From Apteryx mantelli (lineage: Eukaryota; Chordata; Aves; Apterygiformes; Apterygidae): a stretch of DNA of 64,000 bases. Shown here in pieces: positions 23,500-34,024 of the stretch (positions within the stretch are counted from its first letter, which is position 1; each line of letters starts with the position of its first letter). Below the pieces are notes generated by a model that did not search any database, was not told where the DNA came from, and worked only from the letters and a program-made list of their open reading frames with translations. The translations under genes and the position numbers were made by a program. Location of the stretch: the NCBI RefSeq assembly GCF_036417845.1, contig NW_027118693.1, forward strand, positions 4,536,001 to 4,600,000, in the 5' to 3' direction.

Positions 23500-24330
23500 A
23501 GGATATGCAGGGGCGCTACAGGCAGCAGCCCCGTGAAGGGTTACTAGAGTGGCTGTTAAGGTTGTGGGATGCTGGGTCAGATGTGGTTTATTTTACTAGA
23601 GGGGAACTGGATAAGACGGGGGCTTTGTGCCAGGATGCCAGATGTGCAACACCCTCCGCACCCTGCAGCAGCAAAACCGGAAATTTTTCCCTCCTGAATG
23701 GAGTGGGTGCTGGGCATGGTGCGGTGAACCTGGCCAACTGCTGTGGTCATCGATGACGGGCTCACCAGGCGGACTGCTATCGCAGCAGGAATAAACCAAC
23801 TGCGGCAATTAGGAATGCTGTCTGGAATTTACTCCTCTGAGTTTACTGGACCGGATCAGATCCCCACGAGCAAAACCATCTGGACTAGGATGCTGCAAAC
23901 TGCCCCTCCCCATCTTAAAGCGATGGTGCTACCTGTGATTGGTGGGGGGGTGGTACAGTGGGGGAAGTTGCAGCGCTGCTATCTCAGTTAGCAGAGGTGT
24001 CCTCCGTTAGCAGAGATAGGAAGTCGGGAAAGTGTGGACGTGAAAAAGAAAGAAAGGGTGAGTCGTGGCACTATGTCCCAAGACCTGCTGCGAGCCGGCG
24101 TGCCATGGGGGGAGGTGGATGGCAAACCCAGTGCAGAGCTGCTCCAGCAGTGGCTGCAGCTGCAGCCGGAGCAGCGCACACAGCCCCCGGGGGTGGGGGA
24201 GCACGGCGAGCAGCCCGGAGAGCGCAGTGGGGGACCCGCGACACCCACTGCCCTGCCAGCAGCATGCACAGAGGGGCAGCTGCCAGCGGCACAAAAACAG
24301 GCCAGGCAGCGTTGCCCCCCTTGTACCCGC
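23500..24330 (+). mobile_element. gag-like part of the ERV-L-like element
   Basis: Contains a tryptophan-rich LLEWLLRLWDAG segment, the capsid-like GINQLRQLGMLSGIYSSEF region and, near 24080, a LLRAGVPWGEVDGKPSAELL segment typical of the end of ERV-L gag. In intact relatives this protein builds the particle shell. Fossil here. Confidence 0.7.
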
Positions 24331-24369
24331 TCAGCTCCACAGCAATTGCAAACCAAAAAGTGTTATATC

Positions 24370-24930
24370 CACAGAGGACAAAAGCCTTTGTACGTCTGGC
24401 AAACTGATTATATTGGACCCTTACCAGAGAGTCAGTGGCACAGCTATGTCCTGACCACTGTAGATACCTGCTCTGGTCTATTGTACACCCACTCCTGCAC
24501 TGCAGCTACCCAGGCTCACACCACTAAGGCATTAGAAGGCTTGATTGGGTTATATGGCTCCCAGGTGGAAGTCCAAAGTGATCAGGGCACTTCTTTTACA
24601 GGGAATGACATTCAAAATTGGTCTGGAGAGAGAGGAATAGCCTGGACATATCACATACCCTACCATCCGCAAGGGGCAGGATTGATAGAGCGAATGAACG
24701 GGCTGCTCAAAGAGCAGCTGTGCAAACTGTCCCCTCCTGGTACCCTCACAGGTTGGAGCAAAACATTTGTCAGGCAACTGCCTGCCTCAATGACCGCCCA
24801 GTGCGTGCCTCTACCCCATATGCTCATGTCCAGGGGGAATCCAAGGAGGGGCCGCGTGTGCTTAGAGTGCAACGGCTGCACCCCCGAGCCTGCCTCCCCA
24901 GGCAAGCCATGCCCCGCAGTGCAGGGTTGG
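24370..24930 (+). mobile_element. Integrase part of the ERV-L-like element
   Basis: The integrase catalytic core is easy to read: QTDYIGPLPES (first Asp), LTTVDTCSGLLYTH, VQSDQGTSFTGNDIQ (second Asp) and YHIPYHPQGAGLIERMNGLLKEQ (the catalytic Glu). The GLIERMNGLLK form, rather than the gammaretroviral GQVERMN, supports class III. Part of the fossil at 23330-26301. Confidence 0.85.
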
Positions 24931-25855
24931 GTCTGCGACTGTCGCACAAAGAAAGAACCCTAGAATCGGAAAGCTGTCATCTTGTGAGTTTGGTGTTGGC
25001 CTTCACCATACCTCAAGGGTATTAGGGTCGCATGGTGCCCTTTACTAGTTTAGCTCTCTGGGAGGGGGGGCATCAAGGCAGGAGTCATTGACTCCAACCA
25101 CCTTGAGGAGGTGAAGGTCACTATCCATTACACCCAGTCCCAACCCCTGCGATGTACACAGGGAGACCAAACAGCCCAACTGATATGTGAGCAGACAGGG
25201 GTCCCCACTATCCAGGGAACAGATTCCTTGTGGCTCACCCTGCAACCAGGTGGTTTTGAGTCTACAGGGCGTGCTGTGTGGGTGCATGATCTGGCTAAAT
25301 CTGAACAGCCGGAAGGGAAAATTATTGCTGATGGGCCAGGAGACACCCACCTGGGACTAATTAAAGGGGAAAGTGTCCCAGTCTATTTCCCCTCTAGGAG
25401 ACTCTCGCTCAGACAACCGTGACCTGATGAATATGCCGGATGGAGCTGTGACATTGCTGCTCTCCATCCTAATCCTGTATGCTGATGGCAGTTGGGACAC
25501 TGACAGAACTGTAGTGAGCACATGGAGCCCAACATCCACAAGAAAAAGAGCCTACTTCAAGGACTACACGATGTAAAGTCTGAAGAATCAGTGTGGGACA
25601 CCCCCTGGCAGTGACTGTCATCATGGCTGTCAAATTAAGGACTATGGGGAAAAATACATTATGCTCCTGGTCCTCTGGGCTGATCACTTTTGTGTGCATA
25701 CAGGTTATAATTTACTGTATGTATGTATATTTGCTATGATTTAGTTGCTTGTACATCTTAGCTGTTTAGTTAGGCTAATACCAGAAAGGCAAGTCTGAAC
25801 CTTGTCCGCACACTGGTGGCACCAGTACCACATCTCTGTCAGTCAAGGGGTGGAG
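24931..25855 (+). mobile_element. Unassigned segment between integrase and 3' LTR
   Basis: About 900 bases with some coding character near 25080-25420 (HYTQSQPLRCTQGDQTAQL, then GGFESTGRAVWVHDLAK). I recognise neither a dUTPase, which some ERV-L relatives carry here, nor an envelope. It ends in a purine-rich tract (GTCAAGGGGTGGAG, 25842-25855) directly before the LTR. Confidence 0.5.
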
Positions 25856-26301
25856 TGTAGTGAGAAGACCTGCGGAAGACCTGACGAGGAGTCAGTGACT
25901 GGCAGAGTAGGTGGTAGCAGGCCCAGCGTGTGAAACTGCACACTGCCCAAATTCCCATCGGGGCCAGGCATGCACATTCCATTTTGTCAACAACTTCTAG
26001 CTGCTTCCCGCACAGTAATTTCTCAAGATTAGCACAGCTGAGATAAGGAAATAGTTCTAGGAGATTTAAGGGGCCCTTATGAACAAGTCGAGTCCCACTC
26101 ATGCGTCCCACCTGTGCGTCCTGCCTGTGCATCCGACTCGTACCTCCAGCAGCTTCCTGCCGGCGACCCCTCCTCGTGGTTCCTGGGTCTCCCTGTGCAG
26201 CCTGGAGCGCAAGTCCTTTATTAAATCTGTCCTGTTTAACTCCTTATGAACCTTGAGTGTCTCTCTCTGCTGGTATCCGACCTTCTTTTGGCCGCCTTGC
26301 A
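25856..26301 (+). mobile_element. 3' LTR of the ERV-L-like element
   Basis: Begins TGTAGTGAGAAGACC after the polypurine tract. It carries a TTTATTAAAT polyadenylation-like signal near 26217-26226 and ends around CCTTGCA at about 26301, about 446 bases. The exact 3' boundary is uncertain by a few bases because no second LTR is available for comparison. Confidence 0.65.
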
Positions 26302-28825
26302 GTCACAGCATCTGATGACTTACAAGAGACCTGTGCCATTCCGGAGCAGCAGCTGGAGGGCAGGCAGGATCCCTGAAACACCTCCGATGGTGCTAAATGT
26401 CAATGGGGAGGCAACTGAAACTGGCGTTCCCATTGCAGACTTGTGGGGAGGTGCATCGAAATCTATGCTAGTCTCGAACCCACCTAAGGTGTCTGCACTC
26501 CCACCACAGTGATCATGGAGAACTAGTCAGTGCGGTCAGTGGAGACTGGGGTGCAATTCCCACATCGAAGCAGACATTTGTTCAGAGGAATGTAGAAACT
26601 ACTTACAACTGAATGAGACCTGCCTTTATCATGAATGAATCTTAAATGCCTACCAGCAACTGAGTTGTCACATACGGTCATCTAGAGATGCTCGTTCAAG
26701 GCTTCTTTTCAGTATTTCCGACTGTGTAAAGCTTTATCTCCATCTGCCTGCTACAGGGAATTTTCAACAGAAACAGCCTGATGAGAATTCATGGTTTGGC
26801 TCATTTAAACCGTGGAGAATTGTAATGATGGAGGATCCGATTCTTCTTTTTATCTCCAAACATGTGCTCAGACTGCCCCCGCACAGCTGGATCTACCCGG
26901 CAGCTCACAAGGAAATGGCTTCCTCCCTCTGCTAAATGAGTAGAAGGGATTCGGGATGGTTCTGAAAGCTCACTTTTCTCCTTGTTTCTCTTGGCAAACA
27001 GAAATGGGGAATTTTGGAAAGTTCCATTAAAAAAAGAAAACTCTTTAAAAATATCATTGTAGAGAAATTCTTTTTTTTTTTTTGAAAAAAACATACCAAA
27101 CCAAACAGTGAAAAAAACCTTTCAATTTCCAAGTTTACAGATAAACATACAGAAGTGAAATGAGGAAAACCTAACTTTTACTCATTCCAACTATTTTCCC
27201 ACAGGGGAAAATCAACTCTTTGTTGCTGGAAGACAGAAAGTGGGAATAAGAATTCATGTTTATTTTTTTGTACAAAGTGAAAAAAAAATTCTCAGGATGA
27301 ACTGGTGTTAAGTGACGCTGGTTGTTACACACAGGTAGATTGGGTTGGGTTTATGCAACAACTTAGCGACTTCATTAGGTTTCAACTCACCAAATTCTAC
27401 TCATCAAAAAGATAAATGTCTTAAGCTGAACTGGTCACCCTAGAAAGGCCTTTTCCTTCTCGCTGACAGTATAGGAGCCCTGGATAACCTGTTCAGCTAC
27501 AGTGATAGCTACTTGAAGTGAAGTGAATGTTTTCAAATCTGGTGAAAAGAGATTTCAAGTGAAGTGAAAACATTCACTGGATGACATCAGGGTATCAGGT
27601 ATGTGAACAGCTGTTGACAAACCATCTCGAGCCATTAATTTCAGAAGCAAATCATCCTGTTTCCAGCAGGGATGAAATGGAGAAAAGTGTCTTTGATCAT
27701 CATAGAGTTATGGTTTTCTTCATAATTCAGCAGTCTCCAGAATGCTTTCACTCTGCTTCATGATAACAGCTTTCCAGCTAAGATGATTATCAATTAAGTA
27801 GCTTTCTATGTGTATACATTCATGAACGCAAGCATATACACTCCCAGACCACTAGCCCAAACTGTGCAATTACACCTACTGCATAAGTTGGAACAAAGAA
27901 GTCAAACATATTATGATCAGGATCAGCCTGAAAAATGTTTTCCTCAATCCTCAAAATTGTTCCTACATATGTATGAAACTTTTGTCATGTTTTCTAAATA
28001 GCAATGAATAGTGGCATATTCCAAGGGAGAGAGATGGAGTGAAGACAGGAAAGCATTCAATTTTTTCTTACTTCTTCTTTTGACTAGAAGGACCACAGTT
28101 AAAGCCTAAAATGTTCTGTTCTTCCTCTCTGCTTATGGTGAGTAATTTTAAAGTGTCATCACCTTAACCCTGGGCATCCCAAAGACATACACAGTAGCCT
28201 ATGAAGCACTCTCTGAGCCTATGAGGTGGAAGATAGGACAGCAGGCCAGAGGTTTTTCTCTACAAGGTAGATAAGGCTGCTATGCAATGGTGCTAGCTTG
28301 ATCCAGAGAACAGCTGGACGTTTTGGATAGGATTCAGCCTAATGCAGGTGCCTTGTACCATTTCTGTACCGCAGGGTGTTGCACCCAAAAGAGCATGGGA
28401 CTCTGTGGAACCTGCACGCAATCTGCCAGCCTCATGCAGATACCTCGAAGAAGCCAGGGAATCTCAAACAGCATAAAGCATTTCTGTGTGCAATGCAATC
28501 TTACCTCAATAAAATATATTGCTGCTTCTCTCTTACGAGTGAAGTGCATCACTCCTCACTCATCCGCGACATCAGTGCTGTCCCTAATTAATAATAACCC
28601 TCAACTAAATGTTATTACCTGGTTGCAGCATCGTATGGAATGGTTATCTCCTCTCGGTATAACCCCGCTCAACATTAGTTGGGCAGTCTGAGCAAATTTT
28701 GAAGGGCAGGATTTACGTTATCGACCTTTGGGTGTTTACCACATGGGTGTCAACCTGGGAGGGAGGCGCCTAAGCTCTGATGACAGTCCTGGATGGACTT
28801 AGGTGGGCTTTTGTTTTCTAAGCAC
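26302..28825. other. Spacer with one hairpin, no gene seen
   Basis: No gene recognised. It contains the inverted repeat at 27522-27578. A sequence at about 28275-28560 has an AATAAAA signal and a CA end resembling an LTR tail, but it is not strong enough to call. Confidence 0.5.
27522..27578. repeat. Perfect 14-bp inverted repeat (hairpin)
   Basis: AGTGAATGTTTTCA at 27522-27535 is exactly complementary to TGAAAACATTCACT at 27565-27578. Inside the 29-base loop AAATCT and AGATTT extend the pairing. AAGTGAAGTGAA is also present as a direct repeat on both sides. Function unknown. Confidence 0.85.
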
Positions 28826-28982
28826 AGGTGTCTATTGTTGTTGGAGATTCCCCAAATATTCCCCTGGTCTTCAGCTAGGTGTTCCAGAACAGCGTGGGTC
28901 TCCCAAGGCCCAGCATCATCTCTGTCAGCTCCATTTGATATCTCAGGTGTCCCAGGGCATCTCCAATGGCAACAGACATCTG
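28826..28982. repeat. Foldback (inverted-terminal) element, copy 1
   Basis: Arms of about 27 bases at 28826-28852 and 28955-28982. The right arm GGGCATCTCCAATGGCAACA pairs with the left arm with about six mismatches. The right arm also matches that of the element at 40174-40331 (GGGCATCTC.AAT.GCA..AGACA.CTGTG), so these are two copies of one family. It lies about 1.2 kb past the stop of the OR6-like gene at 30204-31178. Confidence 0.7.
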
Positions 28983-29090
28983 TGGCCAAATGAATCATGC
29001 CCTTTAATGATAAGTGGACACCTACATTTTAGGTTTATTACTTTTGAACTAAGCCTCTGTTCAGAGCCTTGCTGGAGGCTTTTCAAGAGT

Positions 29091-29720
29091 CACAGAATCA
29101 CAGAATCATAAAATAGTTAAAGCTGGAAAGGACCTCCGGAGATCATCTGGTCCAACCCCCCCCCTACTCAAAGCAATGTCAGCTAGAGCAGGTTGCTCAG
29201 AACATTGTCCAGTTGGGTGTTGAATATCTCCAAAGATGGAGACTCCACAACCTCTCTGGGAATCCTGTTCCAATGTTCAGCCACCCACATAGTAAAGAAG
29301 TGCTTTCTTGTGTTCAAGTGGAATTTCCTGTGCTTCAGTCTGTGCTCATTGCCTCTTGTCACTGCTCCTGTCACTGGGCACCACTGGGAAGGGTCTGGCT
29401 CTGTCTTCTTTGCACCTTCTTTATTCTTTACAGATACTTATAAACATGGATACGATTGCCTCTGAGCCTTCTCTTCTCCAAGCTAAAGAGTCCCAGCTCT
29501 CTCAGCCTCTCCTTGTATGTCAGATGCTCCAGAACCTTAACCATCTTTGTGGCCATTCTCGGGACTTGCTCCAATATGCCCACGTCTCTCTTGTAGTGGG
29601 GAGCCCAGAACTGGACACAGCACTCCAGGCGTGGTCTCATCAGTGCTGAGTAGAGGGGAAGGGTCACCTCCCTGGACTTGCTGGAGATGCTCTTCCTAAT
29701 GCAGCCCAGGATGCTGTCGG
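29091..29720 (-). mobile_element. CR1 LINE, 5'-truncated
   Basis: About 630 bases of CR1 read on the minus strand. Starts with CACAGAATCACAGAATCATA and the CR1 3' block, and passes through the ORF2 end ([40 protein letters not shown]). It reaches further 5' than the other copies ([20 protein letters not shown]-like region). Several substitutions and frame breaks make it older than the copies at 10074 and 54020. Confidence 0.92.
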
Positions 29721-30203
29721 TGTTCTGTTAGTGCACCTAACAGAGGCAGGCAACAGACACAGCAGCTTGCGCAGCAGTTTGTGCAGCAGGGCACAGAGAA
29801 GGGGACCATCACCTTTGCCCAGAACAGGATACACACCCTCAGCTACGGTAGCGATGTGCCACAGGGCACAGTGCCCCGTAGCCTTTGGAGCAACTGACCC
29901 TGCAACGTCAGAGGCTTTGATGTAGACGGAGCTCCAGGAGGAGGATGCAGCTCAGCAGGTCTTGGGCTGCAGGGAGTGCCTGGGGCCTCTTGCTGAGGCT
30001 TGAGCAGTGAGAGACGGTTTTCTAGCCTGCAGGAGATGTGTGCTCGTTGAGGGGCTGTGCTGCCAAGCTAAGGAGTTGTGGGAGGAGGTCAGCAGCCTGG
30101 GCAGCATCAGAGATGATGAGTTTATGGATACTGTCAGCTGTTTCATTGCAAGAAAACAGTGTGTTCTGAGCACATACCTGTGAGTCTTCCAGCGGAGTCA
30201 ACT

Positions 30204-31178
30204 TCAAACCCTCCGTGAATTCAGGCCAAGTCCGTGAGCTCCTACACACTTGCTGACTAAGTCCGTTAATGCCTCCTTGACCTTCTGGTTCCTAAGGCTG
30301 AATATGAAAGGATTCAGCATCGGAGTGAAGGCAGTGGTGAGCAGAGATGCTACTTTGTTTAGGTTCATGGAGTTGGTTTGAGAGGGACGGACATAAATAA
30401 AGACTGAGGTGCCATAGCCGATAGTGACCACAGTAAAATGAGAGGCACAGGTGGAAAAAGCCTTCTGCTTGCCTGTGGCAGAAGGGGTGCGGATAATGGC
30501 ACAGATGATATAGAAGTAGGAGAAGACAGTCAGCAGCAGGGAACCTAGCAGAATGGGCAGTGAAATGATGAAATCAATAAACTCCAGCAGCCGGATGTCA
30601 GCACAAGCCAGGTGCAGCAGAGGGGCACTATCACAGAAGAAATGGTTGATGGTGTTGGGACCACAGAATGGCAGCTGAAGCTTCATCACTGTGGGGACCA
30701 AAATGGAGAAAAATCCACACAGCCAGGATGCCACTACCAGCCATATACAGACCTTCTTTCTCATGATGTTGCTATAGTGCAGTGGGGAGCATACGGCCAC
30801 ATAACGGTCGTAGGACATGACAGCGAGCAGGACATACTCTGTGGTGCCCAGAAGGAAATAAAAGTAGCTCTGAGCCAGGCAACCATAAAAAGAAATTGTC
30901 TTCCTCTCCGAGAGGAAGTTTTCCATCATTTTGGGCACCACAGTCACAGTGATGAGAATTTCAATGATGGAAAGGTTGCGAAGGAAAAAGTACATGGGTG
31001 ATTGTAAACGGTAGTCAGAGCAGGTTAACACGATGATAACAGAGTTTCCAACCACTGTCACCAGAAAGACAATGAAGAACAACATGAACAAGGTGACTTG
31101 TACTTTAAAGGGGTTCAGGAAGCCAATGAGGATGAATTCTGTCACATGTGTCCTGTTTCCAAAGTATGTATCTGTCAT
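30204..31178 (-). CDS. Olfactory receptor, OR6-like (324 aa)
   Basis: An intact single-exon odorant receptor. I chose the ATG at 31176-31178 (MTDTYFGNRTHVTEF, NRT glycosylation site at 8-10) because the frame upstream has only a TTG. Just before it lies an acceptor-like pyrimidine tract ending AAAATTAG. Landmarks: GN in TM1 (44-45), SPMYFF (60-65), MSYDRYVAVC with DRY at 124-126, LPFCGPNTINHFFCDSAPLLHLACAD (169-194), KQKAFSTCASHFTVV (237-251) and TPMLNPFIFSLRN (285-297). The GTTEYVLLAVMSYDRY and ERKTISFYGC pattern is that of the OR6 family. The closest relative in the window is the gene at 39001-40065 on the other strand. Length is slightly above the usual 310-320. No defects seen. Confidence 0.95.
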   Translation of the reverse strand: MTDTYFGNRTHVTEFILIGFLNPFKVQVTLFMLFFIVFLVTVVGNSVIIVLTCSDYRLQSPMYFFLRNLSIIEILITVTVVPKMMENFLSERKTISFYGCLAQSYFYFLLGTTEYVLLAVMSYDRYVAVCSPLHYSNIMRKKVCIWLVVASWLCGFFSILVPTVMKLQLPFCGPNTINHFFCDSAPLLHLACADIRLLEFIDFIISLPILLGSLLLTVFSYFYIICAIIRTPSATGKQKAFSTCASHFTVVTIGYGTSVFIYVRPSQTNSMNLNKVASLLTTAFTPMLNPFIFSLRNQKVKEALTDLVSKCVGAHGLGLNSRRV

Positions 31179-33987
31179 GCTCCTAATTTTCAAGGAAGGA
31201 GAAGAAAATAAGGGAGCTGGTGCATTTTAGGAGGTGCTGAAAAGTCAACTCTGAATTGCAGTGGAGAACACTGTTTTGAAGGAGTAAATAACTTATGATA
31301 ATAAGAGGGTGGAACAGTAAGATGTGAGTGGAGAAGACTGAAGAGGATGCTGAAGATAGGAACACAGGGAGACAAAAAAGAAGAGCCTGGGAATCCCTTG
31401 CCTTAACTTAGATGCCCCAAGTTAGATGTCATCCTAGACTTTACCCTCAGTGGAGGGAAAGTGGGACTTCCTGACAAGCGTTCAGGTTATCTTAAAAGAG
31501 GTGACTAAGACCAGTCAGATGAACCCTCCTAACTTTTAAATGGGCAAAGCTGGGTGAACAGAATGCCACCCTAACCTAAATCCCAGGGTCTAGTCAGGAT
31601 CAGAACCTCCTGCACTCAACTCAGATCTAGCATGAATCAGAGGTAGCTAATAAAGTAAAAAAGCATTGCCAAAACACAAATAGATTTGCATCCATTTTTG
31701 ATCCAAAAATAAGGGACAAATCCAGGCTTATGGAGAAGCAAGTTACATTCAGGAACAGCTGCTTCCCAGAGAGAAGTACCAGAAAACAGCAGTATCCCTT
31801 CATGGGGACCATCAGAAATACTTACTTTTCAGTTACCGGATTTTTCCAGACACCATCTCCAACGTCTCTGTGCTGGCTTCATTTTACTTTCACAAATGAG
31901 AGCGGTGTCCTAGTGAGAGAGCTCACCTCCACATCTTAGGAACACCTGAGAAAAGAATTCATCGGTGGGAGTCATTGCTTGTGGGTCACTGTAATCCCTT
32001 TAACTTGCACTGAGTATCTTTCCTTTTCTCTGTACCACTACTATGTGGACATTTGAGGGAAATCTTCAAAGACAGGGACACCAGCAAACCTCTGAGAGCA
32101 AGCAATCTAATCTCTTCATCACCCTGCTGATGGCAATTTCAGTCTTCACCTATTTCCCCATTCACAGACATCATAAATATGTGGCAAAAAGTGCAAATGA
32201 CCCTTTAAGATAAACCAGCTCAAAAAGGTAGCAAATTCAAGCAGTTCAATAACCACAGAGTCAGCAAGAGTTTTGCCTATCAGTCTCCTTGTTCAACGCA
32301 GAGCAAGGAAGTTTAGCTGTGCAGGTGGCAGCCAGGCGTTTCTATGGCTTGCTGAATGTATTTGCAGACAAACTGATGAGCATGTTGCACAGCCTGGTCC
32401 TGAGAGGATAACCACTGGCATTTCTCTTGGGGAAGGAGAGTAAAGTTTGCAAAGTTTTATTAGCAGAAATACCCAAGGGCAAGCAGCCACAAATTGAATA
32501 GTATTGGGTGTGCTCTAGCAGTTAGGCAACTGGAAGTAAAACTCAGCATGTTTTGGTGCACTGGAAGAATTAGTAGCAGAATCCATTTGAATTCATTATA
32601 GACTGGTGACAACCAGTTGTGAGGAAGATGGTAGAGAAGTAAGATGAGGATAAATTTGCTGATGGACAAATTGTCACATGTCAGAAGATGCTTCTGCCCA
32701 ACAGCAAAAGGCCGAGAAGGAGGAAAATAGCTGACATTAGAACAAAGGAAATTTGGTACAGGAGTATAACATGATTTTGCAGTGTCAGGGGTTCCTGGTC
32801 TTTTAGGGTCAAAACCTCCCCAGCTTCTCCATGTTTTCTAAAGACCTCACAAATTCAGGAACTATTTAGTGATAACTCAAGCATTCATACTTGCACTTGA
32901 ATCACAATTCTATCCTCACTGTTGGACTCTAGCCAGGAACAAGCCAGAGGCCTTTCAGGCAGGAAGACTTGGGAAACATGAGGGCCTGGTTCACTCATGA
33001 CCTCTACAGGCGGTGGGGAAACCAATTGCTCAGCCCACTCAGCTCTACAGGCTAGATTTCCGAACTGTAGTGATTAAAACAGGTAGTGTAGATAATGCTG
33101 CATAGATCACCTGTGATGGCATGAAGAAATACTTTGTGATTCATCTCACCTGTAGGGTAGGTTCACAGGCAGTGCTTTAAGATCATCTGCTGTGGGACTT
33201 GTGTCACCTAACTTGAGAAGAACAGTTCGACTGTCTGAACCCAGGTGCCCACTTGCACTGGAGATGATTTGGAGCATCCCACTCGGCTTCCAGGTAGCGC
33301 GTCACACTGGCACAGGATTCCCGTAGCTTCTGTGTCATTTCTGACAGCTTTAGAGATGTCTCCAGTACCCTGAGGCATTGCCTAGAGGTGTCTAGAACAG
33401 ACTCAGACATCTATGCCTGGGCACCTGGCTCACACCCAGAACTTCCCTCAATAATTCGTGGACACAAGACCCTTCCGAAGGAAAAGTATTCCATCCTCGT
33501 GTCTGTGCCCAGAACTGATGGATGGGTCACTTCCGAATTATGACAGTTTCTTCTGCTACCATGAGAGAGATACCAAAAGACTTGCTTAGATGATATCACA
33601 TCTGCCCTCTCAAAGCGTTTAGCCCCTTGGCTTCTCCTGGGGTCTGGGGCCTCCATGGTCTCCACTAAGCGCATAATGGCTCAGTCCCAAGTTTCTCTTG
33701 GAGTGAACTGGTTTGTTCCATCCAAGAAGAAAACCTTGGGGCAGCTGTGGGTAAAGTGTACTCCACTTATGAAGTGGGTGCCTTCACACTACTAAATGCA
33801 ACACTGCTGCACGCTGCAGAGAGCAATCTCTACCCTCTAAGTCAAGTAGTGCAGACCAACAGGAGCCAGCGCTGAGGCCAGCCCCCCTCCAGAGCAGACT
33901 GGCTGCGCCCACACTACAGAGCAGTAGTGCTCTGGGTCCTCCCTGGGACCGCTGTACTGACTGTTTGGCCCTAGGATATAGTCATGC

Positions 33988-34024
<37 letters not shown>

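Larger units (their letters stand above)
23330..26301 (+). mobile_element. Partial class III (ERV-L-like) endogenous retrovirus
   Basis: A fossil provirus on the plus strand, with gag-like sequence, integrase, an unassigned segment, polypurine tract and 3' LTR. Gag-like motifs (LLEWLLRLWDAGSD; GINQLRQLGMLSGIYSSEF) and the integrase block YHIPYHPQGAGLIERMNGLL are those of ERV-L elements, the group from which mouse Fv1 was derived. No reverse transcriptase region and no 5' LTR were recognised, so the copy is incomplete. It is broken, with several interruptions. No target-site duplication could be tested because the 5' end is not defined. Age not estimated, since only one LTR is present. Confidence 0.82.

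Noticed and set aside
24034-24963. 309-codon open frame that might be taken for a host or domesticated gene
   Set aside because: Its first half is gag-end text and its second half integrase of the ERV-L-like fossil. No sign of host use was seen, and the surrounding copy is broken.
28275-28560. Possible LTR tail on the plus strand (AATAAAA signal, then a CA end)
   Set aside because: No second LTR, start or flanking duplication could be defined; the signal could be chance.
31179-31193. Longer start for the OR at 30204-31178
   Set aside because: The upstream codon is TTG, not ATG; the in-frame ATG at 31176-31178 fits the family.
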